A stretch of 64,000 nt of DNA from Amoeboaphelidium protococcarum. Its lineage: Eukaryota > Aphelidiomycota > Aphelidea. The stretch is taken from NCBI GenBank assembly GCA_023515745.1, contig JALECJ010000257.1, positions 2,668,687-2,732,686 of the forward strand. Reading direction: 5' to 3'. Within the stretch, counting starts at the first letter, position 1. Each line of letters opens with the position of its first letter. The notes under the pieces are model-generated. The model was not told the origin of the DNA. It saw only the letters and a program-made list of their open reading frames with translations, and ran no database searches. The position numbers and the translations under genes were made by a program. Of this stretch, positions 11,889-24,520 are shown piece after piece.

Positions 11889-12033
11889 TTACAGTGTTCT
11901 TTTTAGGTGAATTTATAAAATTTCAGCAATTATCATATTTTGACTTTTACAGTACTATGATAGTCTAAATTTTTTTAACGCGTAACGTTTTTGACAAAGC
12001 AAGAGGATCTGCAATTTCATTCACTTTAGTAAA

Positions 12034-13026
<993 letters not shown>

Positions 13027-13149
13027 TATTTACAATAATCTATAAAGGGTCAAGTGAAATTGAGATGATTGATGTTAAATTTTTATTGCCTTCATTCAAG
13101 ACAATTGACACTCACACAGAAATGAATGCTAGAGGTCCTGATGAAATAG

Positions 13150-14199
13150 TCACTAATCCTAACCTTCGAGCCATCTTTCGCAATCCAACGCACTAGCACA
13201 TCCACTACCAGCGGCAGTAACAGCTTATCTGTACTGCTTGTCAACAACGTCTCCAGCGGCAAACACACCTTCAATCGATGTCATGGTACTTTGACCAGGA
13301 TGTTCATGTAAAATGTATCCTTCAGCATCAGTTTTCAATTGCAACTTTCCAGTCTTTTCATCCTTGATAAAACTAGTATTTGGCACGTGTCCAATAGCAT
13401 AAAACAATCCGCTAACCTCCAGAGTCGACTCTTGAAAGCTGGCATGATCCTTAGTATAAGGCTTACCAGTGGTAGGCTCGCTAGCATGGATGACCAACTT
13501 CTTCAACAATTTCTCTCCCTGAGCTTCAACTGGCACAGAATTCCACATGATCTCAACCTTTGGATTCTTCATCACACGCTCTTGCATAACTTTGCTAGCT
13601 CTCAGCTAATTACGGCGAACAAGCAGGAACACCTTGGATGCATATCGCGTAAGATAGGTAGCCTCCTCACAAGCAGTATCACCACCGCCCACTACGGCTA
13701 GAGGCTTATTACGGAAGATTGGGGCTGCTCCATCGCACACAGCACAAGCGGAGATACCGGCATTCCAGTATTTGTCCTCACCCGGAATATACATGCGTCT
13801 AGCTGTGGCACCAGTAGCCAATATGACAGAGTGAGTGAGCACAGGCTCTGCATTCTCTTCAACCTAAGCTTCAGTCCATAGCTTAAACGGTCGCTACGAA
13901 AAGTCCACCTTGGCAATAGTCTCCGTATGGATGGTGGTCTCACACTTCACACTCTACTCCCGCATCCGGTCCATCAGCTGCGAGCCGGTAATACCTTCAG
14001 GGAAGCCAGGGAAATTCTCAACTTCAGTCGTAGTGGTAAGTTATCCACCAGGAGCCACACCACCAGCCAGAAATCCTTCATACAGCACAGGCTTAAGCTA
14101 TGCGCGTCCCAAGTAAATTGCCGCAGTATGCGCAGCAGGTCCGCTACCAATAATAACAACCTTGTGCACAAGCTTTTCCGAATTGGCTACTGGAGGCAT
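13150..14199 (-). CDS. TRR1: Thioredoxin reductase, low-molecular-weight type
   Basis: Encodes 349 aa. FAD site [19 protein letters not shown] near the N-terminus, redox-active dithiol C152-A-V-C155 in CAVCDG, NADPH loop [11 protein letters not shown], and the C-terminal FAD motif [11 protein letters not shown]. The length and CAVCDG place it in the fungal/plant/bacterial low-Mr class, not the selenocysteine enzyme of animals. It reduces cytosolic (or mitochondrial) thioredoxin with NADPH. No N-terminal targeting peptide is obvious. The last codons GGT TAG GAT TAG TGA include two UAR codons just before the stop. Confidence 0.96.
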
Positions 14200-14768
14200 T
14201 TTCAACACTTTAGATGAAGCAGTGAGATTTCTATTAAAAAATTTAAGTATATTGATAATCTTGAAAATATTGCTCTTAATCGAGATTTAATTTAAGAGTA
14301 ATGCTTAGATTAATTTAAATCAAAAGTTAAATTGAGGAATAGAAATTTCAGGAATCGGCTCGGTAGCTTTTAAGCCGAGCGGCTGGCTGATTTAGATGAC
14401 GTAAGTCGCTCAGCAAAGACTAAATATATCATAACCATAGTATTCACTTATTTGTTGCCACTCATTCTGTAATTCATCATTTTATATAATTGTTATAAAA
14501 GAATTGAAGAGGTTCTTTAATACAATTCAAGCGTTAAATAGCTAATTCGTAGTGCTACAATCTCGCACGAACGAATGCAATCTTTCCAATCATTTATCGT
14601 CACTAAGATTGAGCATGATGAAAAATACGAAGTCATACGAAGGTGGTAATTACAATCAGAGCAAGATGCGTGCAAAAGTAATGCAAAATGACGCGTCACG
14701 GCTGTTGGAATGCCGCGTTAAATTCACTGTGAAGTTTCTAAGAATTTTATAGAAACTGTTTCACCGTA
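14200..14768. promoter_or_regulatory. Divergent intergenic region between thioredoxin reductase and NEDD1-like gene
   Basis: About 570 bp, or 680 bp to the preferred NEDD1 start. It contains a G/C-rich patch near 14357-14400 with a short hairpin (CTCGG/CCGAG) and an ACGCGT at 14691-14696. A frame from 14552 is open but shows no family resemblance and is most likely 5' leader. Confidence 0.4.
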
Positions 14769-14882
14769 ATGATCTTACCCGTTCCTTCTCACTCAGAGAA
14801 TCTTTCTCTCGCTCTGTCTGTCTCTCCTATTATCTTTTGTTACAAGTCAATTAATACTCGTCCTGATTGTTTACCTTTGAAC

Positions 14883-16316
14883 ATGGAGAATCTCTTATTG
14901 GTTGTCTCTGGTAAATCTAAAGTTTGTGGATATCTCTTGCAGAAGAATAGTAAGAATGGCGAATTAAGTGTCATTGACGAATTGAGTGTTAAAACTGCTG
15001 GGAGTCCTGTGTCACTTAGTTGGTCTAAAAGTTCAAAGCTGTGTTGTTTCATCAACCAGTCTTTATAATGCGTGGAAATTTTTGATGATAAACTGCAATC
15101 TGTACAGTAAATTGATGGTGGAAATAACGTGGGAATCAAATAGGCGGCATTCATTGGTAATTCTTTTGGTGGGGAGCGTTTGCTGGCTGTTGTGGATGGA
15201 TATAATATACTTTAGCTATTTGACCGGCATTCCCTCAGTTGGACACGTTGTATGACACTGGAACATACAGCTGACTTCCTGTGCATCACTGTAGATTAGT
15301 AGAATATTGTGGTTTGTGATAGTATGAAGCGTGCTGTCACAACATTCAACCGATTTACTATAGAGTCTCAGAGTAGAGTAATTTGTGATGATACTACTGA
15401 ACATAAAATTACAGCATTAAGTGCATCGCGGTTTAGAAGAGATTTGATATCAGTTGGTTATAGTGACGGTAGAGTTTAACTTATGAACACTAAAGACCTC
15501 TAAAGCGTTCAAGTATTCTCCTCTCATTCAAAATAAATATCTTATATAGAGTTTAGTCCGTATAACAAATACTTGATGCTCTCAGCTTCCCATGATGGAT
15601 CAATGTGCTTATATGATGTGGAAAAGTTGAAAGTGGTCAAGAGTATCCAGGTAAGTGACATCCCTCTAATTAGTTTAAGTTTTTATGCTGACGGTAGCAC
15701 GCTTGCTATAGCCACAGCAGCTGCTGGAGAAGTGTTGATATACAATCTGTCACATAGTTCTTCTCAAGCTCTGCTGCATATAGATAATTTTGGTCATCCA
15801 GTACAGTGCGTGTCATTTAAATAGACGCCAGCTGCACATCCATTACTTGCAACTAGTTAAGATTCTAGTACGAAGATTAAAGTTGCAGATCATGATTCTG
15901 TTATTGCTCTGAATGATGCCGAATTGGAAGAGATTCGTTTAGAGAAAGATCTAGAGAAGGCTGATAAAGGCATTTAATGTGATGCAATTATACCACAATT
16001 GATAAATGCTTCATCCTAAACTAGCGCAAAAACTACTGCTAACAAGATCACCTCTATTGCGGTTTCCCGACAGTCTGTATAAACATAAACTGATGACTTG
16101 AATCTGGCTGATGATAGGGGAAAAGAACAAGAACAAGAAGAAGTTCAAATGTAAAAGTAGTAAGAGCTGATGTTGTTTAAAGAGCAAGTACTTCGGCGTG
16201 TCAATAACATTTAATTGGACCTTATGCGGCACAATGAAGAAATGGCGAAATAACTCTTACACTCTATCGATGATCTTATTGATCGAAAGTTTGCCCAACT
16301 TCTCAACTTATAATGA
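14883..16316 (+). CDS. NEDD1: NEDD1/GCP-WD-like WD40 protein (gamma-tubulin recruitment)
   Basis: Encodes 477 aa from ATG 14883 (context AACATGG). An in-frame ATG at 14769 would add 38 residues. The N-terminal ~310 residues form a WD40 propeller. The stretch IEFSPYNKYLMLSASHDGS, then 'SDIPLISLSFYADGSTLAIA', then HPVQCVSF follows the NEDD1 order closely. The C-terminal ~60 residues are an amphipathic helix (LFKEQVLRRVNNIQLDLM...), as in the gamma-TuRC-binding tail of NEDD1. NEDD1 anchors gamma-tubulin ring complexes at centrosomes and spindles. It is absent from yeasts but expected in lineages that keep centrioles. Ends CTC AAC TTA TAA TGA. Followed by the Nop4-like gene, same strand. Confidence 0.82.
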
Positions 16317-16515
16317 GATATACTTTACACAATGAGCAATAAATGACATGATTTTTGCAATATTTTTTTTGATATTTTTATTTCATCACTTTTGCAAGCG
16401 TAACTGGCTGTCTGAATGTCTCTCACTCGCTCTAAGTTGAATGATCAAGTGCAAAACGCGCAAAATCTCGATAATCTCTCTTAGTTCTAAAGCGATCAGA
16501 CAGTTGATATCAATT

Positions 16516-18354
16516 ATGGAACACGTTGAAAATAACCGTAAGTAATAGTAGAAAGAATCAGCAGAGTATTCGCGTACTACGCTGCATGTGCGTAATATCC
16601 CGCTGGATTGTGAGCAGTAGGAATTGGAAGCCTTCTTCTCCGAGGTTGGTCCGATTCGCTTTTGCTTTATCATTGCTGGCAAGAAATCCAAAGATGGTGT
16701 AAAGCAGCAATCTTCTGCATATGGATTCGTTTAGTACTTGGTGCCGGAAGATGCGGAGAAGGCGTTATCTATGCTGCAGAAAGTTAAATTTAGCGGTGTG
16801 AATTTAAAGCTCTCTTATAGCAAACATCGACACCGTGCTGATAAAATGCAGCCATGTGTTCCCACGGAGGAACCATCTAAATCAGCTGTAGATGCGTCTA
16901 GTAAATATGATGTGAAGAGAGAGTAGGTTGAATTCATTAAATAGATGAAGCACAATGCAAGATTAGTAATTGTGGAAGGGCGCGCCCTATGCAAAGATGC
17001 CGTGGCGAATATTCGGTCTATAGCTGAGACTCATTGTGGTAAAGTGAGCGAAGTGGAGTATCCGTATTATATCTACAGTTTATCAAGTGGCAAAGAGGAA
17101 AAGACTGCTGTAGAGTCGCGCTGTGCTTTGCTGTTTTTGGATCCCGCTGTGGCTAAAAGTGCTCCTGCTGTTTTGAATAAAGATGAGTCTTTCACCAAGC
17201 TGGGAATCAAAGCTTATGCATCAGTTCTCCTATAGGATGCCAAACGCGATTGTCGAATTATGATCAAGAACCTGCCATTTAAATTCTCTTAGAAATTCAA
17301 AAGTATTGAAGAGTGTCTGCTTTCAGTTCTACAATAGTATGGGTACGCGGTTGAAATCACAGTACCTAAGCGTGAGGATGGCAAGATGTTGGGTTACGCG
17401 TTTGTGTCTATGAGTGATGACACTGCTGTATAGTTGTTGGTCGAACAGTTGCACTCGAAAGCTTGCAAATAGCTCGGTAATAGACGGATTTAAACCTAGA
17501 AAGTACTGCCAAAGAATCAGTATTTGATATAGAAGTAGCAAATTGCAGAAAAGAGTGGAGTAAATGATTAGCCCGCTGCTGATGAAGTTCCTTTGGCCGA
17601 AGATGATGCTGAACAAAGTAATGCGGAAGAGGAGCTGTCTGATATTGAGACTGTCAAGCCTTCTTCTGGTCCAAATGATATTCTGATTATGAGTGACGAC
17701 TCTGAAGATGAAGATGTGGAACAAGACGCGTAAGGTGACCATTTAAGTAGAAAGAGAGAGCAATAGCATTTCGATGATTAAGGCACTGTGTTTGTCCGTA
17801 ATCTGCCATTTGACTCTACAGAGCAGTAGGTTTTCATGAAATTTTCTCAGTTTGGTCCCGTAAAGTACGTGAAAATAGTCAAAGATTAGATGAATGGCAA
17901 ATCAAAAGGTTCAGCTTTTGTGTGTTATTACAAGAGTCCGGATGCTGAAAAGGTCTTGGAGGAGGCGAGTAAAGTATCGCCATCACTAATGTAACAGATG
18001 TCGCGCTTCAAAGTTATGCCTGAGATGTCTAGTGGGGTGCATATTGGTGGAAGAGTCCTCAATGTCCTGAGAGCAGTTGATAGGCATCAGGCTGAAAAAC
18101 TAAGATGTTTTGATGATGAACAAGCATCTAATAGAGATGGGAATAGTGTTGCCACTAAGCGCAAAAGACTGGGGAAACGCGAAAGGTCGGTGTTTAAAAA
18201 GAGCAAGATTGATAAAGTTGTAAAATCAACTCCCTCAATTGACACTAGAAGATCAGGTACAGAGAAGAAGAGTAGTTATGGATTAAAGAACGGCAAAGCA
18301 TTTAATAAACGTAAAGCTGAGCCTAGAAGAAAGTTTCAGGTGGCAAGAAAATGA
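16516..18354 (+). CDS. Nop4/RBM28-like ribosome-biogenesis protein, lacking the last RRM
   Basis: Encodes 612 aa in a single exon. RRM1 is at about 20-95 (LHVRNIPLDCE), a degenerate RRM-like stretch at about 148-240, RRM at about 250-325 (RIMIKNLPFKFS; GYAFVSM), an acidic linker, then RRM at about 417-520 (VFVRNLPFDSTE; KGSAFVCY). After this comes the Nop4/RBM28-specific segment MPEMSSGVHIGGRVLNVLRA with AVDR. Nop4/RBM28 proteins normally continue for another ~200 residues with a final RRM. Here a ~95-residue Lys/Arg-rich tail ends the protein at TGA. Known homologues act in 60S pre-ribosome maturation in the nucleolus. Only 70 bp separate it from the next gene. Confidence 0.85.
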
Positions 18355-18424
18355 TGAAGCGGTTAACTTCAAAGCGTGTCCACCTTAGTTAGTGACCCCC
18401 GTGCTTGCATTTCAATCCATTATA

Positions 18425-19402
18425 ATGAAATTTATCATTTCTAGCTTTGTCATTGTTGTCTTTTCCTTCTTGTTCGTTAGAAAGTAGATTTTTAAAAGTG
18501 ATATAATGATTCCCATACTGTCTGAAGTCTTCCAGTGTTTTGGCCTTAGTGACAAGGCTGAGGTTCTAAACATGTAGCATGCTCAAAGTACTCCAGAGGT
18601 TGTCTCATTTGTGCAATACACCTTCCGCTGTGCTCCCTCTGCTATGAATAATTTAAATGCTCTGGTACCAATGTTTCATTCAAAGCTGCCACAGGAGATC
18701 TCAGATGCAGATGCTCACATCAATATGTTATTTGAATAGTACCGACTGCATTTGATGACGCGTGATTGCTGGTTCAAGCAATAGATTGTACCTCTGAATG
18801 ATTATTTGGACGTGTTGATCCGAGAAGTTATGAATAGATATGGGCGTATATAGCAGCCAGGGTAAAAGCAATAGTAATAATATCCGGCTTAAAGTTCATA
18901 ATCTTAGATTACTTAGCAAGGTAACGCGTATCCCATGAGTAATGTGCCCACTGGTACCGCAACATCCTTGAGTGTTCAGACCCACTTCTTCCCGTCTGAG
19001 TAATCATTCAAAGCACTGGTTGGATTTTTGGAGAGTGCACGCTCCACTTTAGATATATGCGTATTTACTATCACGGATGACGATATTGCTAGAGCTATTC
19101 TTGCCGCACATAAGAGAGGTGTACGCGTGAGAATCATATCCGATGGTGAGTAGAGTAAAAGTCTTGGGAGCGATGTTGAGCGTCTGGCCAGCTCTGGAGT
19201 TCCTGTGAAAATGGACAAGTCATAGCAATACCATATGCATAACAAATTCTGCGTTGTTGATGGCCGTTCAGTCCTCACTGGATCGTATAACTGGACTAAA
19301 GGCGCCCGTAATAACAACCAAGAAAATATTGTCATCATTCATGACCAAGCCACGTCAAAACAATTCTCTGATCAATTTGAATAGCTCTGGAAAATGTTTT
19401 GA
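18425..19402 (+). CDS. PLD6: Single-HKD phospholipase D-like protein (PLD6/MitoPLD type)
   Basis: Encodes 325 aa. An N-terminal hydrophobic segment (about 3-18, FIISSFVIVVFSFLFV) is followed by a Lys/Arg. A Gln-rich linker at about 140-180 (many TAA/TAG codons) precedes the catalytic domain. A single HKD motif is present: H272-N-K274-x4-D279 in MHNKFCVVDG followed by SVLTGSYNWT. One HKD plus an N-terminal membrane anchor is the layout of mitochondrial PLD/Zucchini, which dimerises to form one active site and acts as a cardiolipin hydrolase or piRNA nuclease in animals. Which activity applies here is unknown. The N-terminal ~140 residues before the linker are not recognised. Convergent with the ZFAND2-like gene (59 bp). 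Confidence 0.85.
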
Positions 19403-19461
19403 TTTAAAATATACACCTGAGTGAAATTACGGTAACTTAAAATTTAAATCTATTCAAAATG

Positions 19462-20076
19462 TCACGCTCTAACTAAAGACTCTGCTATTGCCAGCTACAA
19501 TTATTCCTCTTCTGACAATTAAGTGTCATACCTCTTTTTACCAGAGAGCCACGACGTGATAGAAGTGCCAATCTTTTGAAATTGACTGTTCACCTTTTGT
19601 CCTGACGGGAAAGTGAAACCACCGCGCGATTATTTAACAGCTGGACCAGAGCATTTATGATCGAGAGGATGTCGATGTTTAATACAAAAATTGTACTTGC
19701 AGTCGCGACACTCAAATTTCACAACCTCCTTCTTTTTGCAATCTCCCAGATGACACATGTGAATTCTCGTAGGCTTAGTTTATCTGCCGGTTGATGGCTG
19801 TTTATTTTTACCTACTTCTTGAGTGTTACAACCTCGGTCGATGTGATCGCTAACGATACGATCGACACTTTAATTGTTGGGCACCTTGAGCATAGTCTAA
19901 CACATCAAACATCTAATCTGACCGTGCTCAAGAACATCTTGTGGACAGCTGTGCGTTGAAGCTTTCCAGTGTTCATGACAAAAGGATTCCTTGCACCCTT
20001 CGCATGTAAATGGAAGATAGTCAAGCTATCGACACTCTTTCCAGTGACACTACTTTCCAACTTTATACAACTCCAT
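19462..20076 (-). CDS. AN1 zinc-finger protein (ZFAND2/AIRAP-like) with C-terminal UIM
   Basis: Encodes 204 aa. Two AN1-type zinc fingers: first within about 4-60 (GKQCHWKEC, FTCEGCKESFCHEHW, HSC), second at about 95-145 (CHLGDCKKKE, FECRDCKYNFCIKHRHPLDHKC). The C-terminus SEEEQLQLAIAESL fits a ubiquitin-interacting motif (acidic patch, then LxxAIxxS). This matches ZFAND2A/B-type proteasome-associated stress adaptors; two AN1 fingers are also seen in fungal Cuz1. Between the fingers lies RCLMC...DHIDRGC, a possible third zinc site. Single exon. Confidence 0.9.
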
Positions 20077-20618
20077 AAATACCGGTAGTTTGAAATGTAG
20101 TGATATTATCGAGACTAAAAAGATATACGGAAGTGAAAGAGACTGCTATGAAAGAATAGCAACTTGTAGTGGATCACCAAAGAGCCAAAATAGCATCACA
20201 TGACACCATTAAGTAAGCGAGCCAAGCGTCGAATCCATTCCACCACATTCCAAAAATAAAACATTATTCACTGAGGCGCACAATGTTGAGAAGATAAAAC
20301 AGGCGAAAAGTGAAACGGTTTCTGAGATGAGGCAGAGGAAATACATTAAAACAGAGCTTGTGACGAATTCTGTTTACAAGAAAAGTTTCATTCATCGACC
20401 CTTACTTGTACGGGACGAGACGAGACGAGATGGCTTACGCAATTCTGTTCACACTCAGCCGACATGACTCATTTGGAGGAAAACATAGCGAAATCACTTT
20501 CTTTCATTACCTCATCATCTATCACATTTAAATCTACACAAGAAGAGTTTAAAGACATTAAAATTTACAAACAAATTAATCACTTATAGTACAAACAAGC
20601 ACATTGGTCAAGATTATA
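20077..20618. promoter_or_regulatory. Divergent intergenic region between ZFAND2-like and bZIP genes
   Basis: About 540 bp. It includes a short ACGAG triplication (about 20418-20435) and A/T-rich sequence before the bZIP start. No gene is recognised. Confidence 0.4.
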
Positions 20619-22161
20619 ATGTCTTTTGGTCAACAGACGTAATAAGGGAATAAACCTGTGCAGAATGACGTCCGTAGGAGGGACGGCATTAATAATATCG
20701 GGATAAGAGAGAATAACCCACAAAGCTTGGGCTCAAGGGTGAATTATGGTAATGGTAATAATAATGATATAATGATGAGTGACTTTAGCGCTGTACACAA
20801 TAATGGCGGGAGTAGTAATAGAAGTGTTTACAGTGGAATGAATGCGTATAATCAGCCAGGCGCGCATTACCTTACATCAGCTGTATCTAATTTGTCACAA
20901 GTAAGCGTTTTCACATTGCTATTTTTATTCTATTATATTATCAAATGTTTATATATTCTTGTAGAGCGATTACAATAAAGAGTTTTTGATTAATCCTCAA
21001 CTTCCTCATCCTTAGTAATTTGAGCCATTTGGGAATATTGATGGTGGATTTGCTAATTGCTTCGGCGGCACTACAGCTACAGGTAATAGCATCTACACTG
21101 ACAATTAGTCACCGCTGCCTTTTAACGCGTCTGCCGGATACAATGGGCTCAATTCACTGAATCATGAGTAGAATGTGTTCGAGAAGTCTTTCATTAATAG
21201 TGGCTCTGTTAATCGTGCTCATGGTCAAGACGGTCATCCTGCTGCTGCTCATTAACACATTCGTCATAATCATCATCATCATCACCGTAATAACCCCAAC
21301 AATTTTTATGATTATGGCAACACATCACTGGTACATAGCTCTGATGGCTCTGACAGAAGCACAGGTGGAAGTGGTCCTCTAATCCGCTTTAATGATCATT
21401 TTGGTAAGGCTGTTGTTGGTCAGGCTGGCGGTTCATATTACGCCGTTAATGATTAGACTGGTCAAGTATCTGTAATCCCCTCCATCACTGTGCATGTTGA
21501 CAATCCTAATCAGGCACCACTGTCTAATCAGTAGGTACCTCAGCACCTCTCACTATCCGCTGGTGGTCATTCATCCACACTCGACTACAATGCTCCTCTT
21601 CATCACGCAATTCCCGAAACTGGTAACGCTTTCACTTTGTAAAATCTGCAATAGTAGAGTTTTACTAATGGATTCCTCTAGTAGACAAACACTATGCCTC
21701 CCATATCGTAGTAACGCCGAGATATGCGGAAGGAGGAGAGTAATTTCCAGCATAATCCAATGTAGATGCCTCATCAGAGTTATGGTCAGCACCCTTATTA
21801 GAAACCTTCTGATAATGGCAGTAGAGAGTAGATTGGCGGATTGTCCAGGAAGCATATTTTTGAGAAAAAGAGCAGTGGATACAGAGAGTTTGAGTAGGCG
21901 TTTATGAAGGAGCGCGAAGATATCGAGAAAGCTGAAATTGAGGAGCAAGGCTTGGATAAGAAGAAATTGTCCGCCCTGGAGAAGAATAGAATTGCTGCAC
22001 ACAGGTGTCGAGAGCGAAAGAAAGCCTGGATTAAGAGGCTTGAAGGTAAATTGCAAGACACTGAGCGATAGCATAAAGATCTGGTGTCTGAGTAGGACAC
22101 ATTGCGTCAAGAACTGGTTGTTCTTAATCGCCTCTTGGGCACTAATGAATGTCTATAATGA
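20619..22161 (+). CDS. bZIP transcription factor, ATF2/Atf1-like
   Basis: Two exons: 20619-20900 and 20965-22161, joined in phase 0, giving 492 aa. The bulk is an Asn/Ser/His/Gln-rich activation-like region. The bZIP is at the extreme C-terminus: basic region NRIAAHRCRERKK with the invariant N-x7-R, then a leucine zipper of about four heptads (LEGKLQDTERQ...). The order AAxRCRxRKK plus an aromatic (KAWIKRLE) resembles ATF2/CREB5 and fungal Atf1. Those factors respond to stress MAPKs and bind CRE-like TGACGTCA. The tail after the zipper is only LGTNECLQ, and the last two codons are CTA TAA followed by TGA. Confidence 0.9.
20901..20964 (+). other. Intron in the bZIP gene (64 nt)
   Basis: GTAAGC donor, pyrimidine-rich 3' part ending TCTTGTAG. 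Removal restores a continuous frame of 282+1197 nt. Phase 0, after codon 94. Confidence 0.85.
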
Positions 22162-22316
22162 ACTATATGTATATCATGAATTAATATTAATACGCACACA
22201 ACACACAAGGATCATAAGTAGTAGTTTAAGATAATAAGAAATAACGATATAGGAATATTGAGTTTATTTGATTACATCATGGCTCTTTGACGTTAATTAT
22301 TTTCATCTATTGAGTG

Positions 22317-24176
22317 TCAGTATCCAAAGAATCTGGCGATACGGTTCGACATTGAGGGACGGGTAAATCTTCTCCACTTGTATACCGCATCAAGGGTACT
22401 CTGAATAGTCTACTCTATCACGTCCGGTGGATACTCTTGATTTCTCTCCTAAATACGGTGATGGGCATCCATTAAGATATCTCTGACAGCTTCGTTTACA
22501 TAGAGCAAATTAAGACCGACATTAATTTTCTAATTCTCCACACGCCATCTCAAATCATTGATGAGCAGGTACGGAATCTTGCGAGGAGGTAGCTGATACT
22601 TTTCAAGTTGCACTGCCAAAGTATCGCGGATACTTCTATCAATAATCTCACTCGTAATGTCCACCATCATGGGGAGCCTGTCAATGAGCACGGCAGCCAC
22701 AGATTATGAAATTATCGGTTTAAATTGATTCGCCACAAATTCACCAATGTGATGAAATAGAATGTCTCCCTTAGAGCCATCGAACATCAGTTCAAGCGCA
22801 GCATACTGGAATGATGGAGTGCCTAGTATTTTAATGGTTGGATAGCCATACTAGTGATTCTGTGTTAGCTAGATCTTGGCTTTAAGTACAGCATCAAATA
22901 TCCGGAAATACGCGCCAAATTTTTAGTTGAATAACTCAGTGTTATGGCTCAGACCAGAGTATCCTTCAACAGAAATCTCAGCCGTGGCCTCCGCAGTAAT
23001 ACCAATAATTTCAATGTCTATATGATCATCTTGGATGTATGCAACATAATTGGCAGGCTACCTCGACTTGTTAAGTATCCTGGGTAGTGTGCTCTACTCA
23101 GTCTATTCATTCTGCGTCTCAAATATCTGATCTTACTAAGTCGCGTCACCTGGCGACTATTTCTTGAAGATACCCTTAAATCTATCCCATTTAGTTTACT
23201 GAGCTTTATGCTATTAATTAATTCGCTTCCTTTCCGCGTCGATCTACTTCTTAATCTTCTAATCAATGATCAGATAGCGCTCGTCAATATTCAAAAATTA
23301 TATATCATGCGCCAAGCCTCGCTGAGTTCCCAATGCAGCATCATGTATTCGAACATTAGACATTTTGATCATCACCTGCCCGATTGCCCATCGCGTTAAC
23401 CGAAATAGAAGGGCATTGGATTCTTCCTCATTAGGTGGAAATACAATAGGAGTCTCTGCAGGAAACACGTTCCTACCCTTTAGCTTTTTCAATACCATCA
23501 AGATCTTGTCAGTGCTTACTACCTACTAAAAGATTTGTGCGCCAAAATTCATTTCAATACCACGCGGACCAAGCTCATCAAATCTTCTCTCACGATTAGG
23601 CCACTGAGCCAAGAAATACGCTTCATCTCCCTTGTTCAACTTCATTTCCAACAGAGTGTCCTCATTGGGATGCCCCAGTTCACCCGGTGTCAAATCTAGC
23701 GGTTTAAGAGAGTACTACTAACGACTACTTCTCCGCCGTTATTGCTGTTGTTATTGATCATCATCATCTTCTTCTCTATCTATGGCAGACTACTGCGATA
23801 CTTGATCATTACCATTCTGAAAACTACTTTATCTTGAACTTGAAGATCCATGAACAGAATCGTCTGACGATAGAGGTGTCGGCTCATCTGATAGTTGATT
23901 AATACTCTGCTCATCGCTTCCATCAAAATCATCCGAAGATGAGCTATAAAATCCAGAGTCAGAATCAGAGATGACACTAGCCGCTTTACCACTGCCAGTA
24001 TGCTGCTATGAATATGATTACTCTGCAACGCGTCTTATAGCATTAATTCGTGCCTATTACTACTATCTAGCCAAATCATTTAAATTTTAATCTGGATTAA
24101 TCTCTTGCGAAGATCTTTAGGCGCTAAGGCCTCCCGCTAGTATAAGATTAATGCATAATATCAGAGTCAGAATCAT
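22317..24176 (-). CDS. Large secreted/ER-lumen protein of unknown function, possible TULIP fold (member A)
   Basis: Encodes 619 aa. The only ATG compatible with the frame (24176) gives a clear signal peptide: MILTLILCINLILAGGLSA, then QRSSQ. After it comes a Ser/Asp/Gln-rich stretch (about 40-130), a folded-looking middle domain (about 140-290), a charged linker, and a C-terminal domain (about 350-619). The C-terminal domain has alternating beta-like strands followed by long helices such as 'GEFVANQFKPIISQSVAAVL' and a LPMMVDI strand. That pattern recalls BPI/LBP-type lipid-binding (TULIP) barrels, but this is only a resemblance in pattern. No cysteine framework is seen. It is divergent from, and possibly distantly related to, the secreted gene at 24521. 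Confidence 0.8.
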
Positions 24177-24520
24177 CTGGTAATAAAATAGATTTGTCAT
24201 TTAATATGGAAATCTTAATATATTAATTGAAATCCCACCAAATACTTTAGGAGAGGTGGCTTTGATGCCTTAGGTGTGAACAACATGCAGGCGTGAATCA
24301 AGTGACTTTAACGTGGCTCACTCACCGCGTGCTCCTGAAGGGGTGGAAATCTCGTGAATCTGTGGCCATTCAATCACCTACCACAGATTCGCATTCATTT
24401 TCTACTGATTAGTTAAATTCCTATATTTCAACCCTTTTTCATACTTTCAAGCTTTAATATTACATATTTAATCAATACCGGTACAAAAATATTACAAATA
24501 TGAAAACTTAGAGTACTCTG
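24177..24520. promoter_or_regulatory. Shared promoter of the divergent secreted-protein pair
   Basis: 344 bp between two opposed start codons, both followed by signal peptides. There is an AT-rich core near 24180-24230 and a mixed segment near 24240-24420. No known site is recognised. Confidence 0.45.

Noticed and set aside
16414-16527. Upstream ATG as the start of the Nop4-like protein
   Set aside because: That frame ends at TGA in CGT TGA before reaching RRM1 and no splice pair rescues it; 16516 is in frame.
21571-22110. Long minus-strand frame of 179 codons under the bZIP gene
   Set aside because: Hydrophobic, motif-free shadow of the real plus-strand coding frame.
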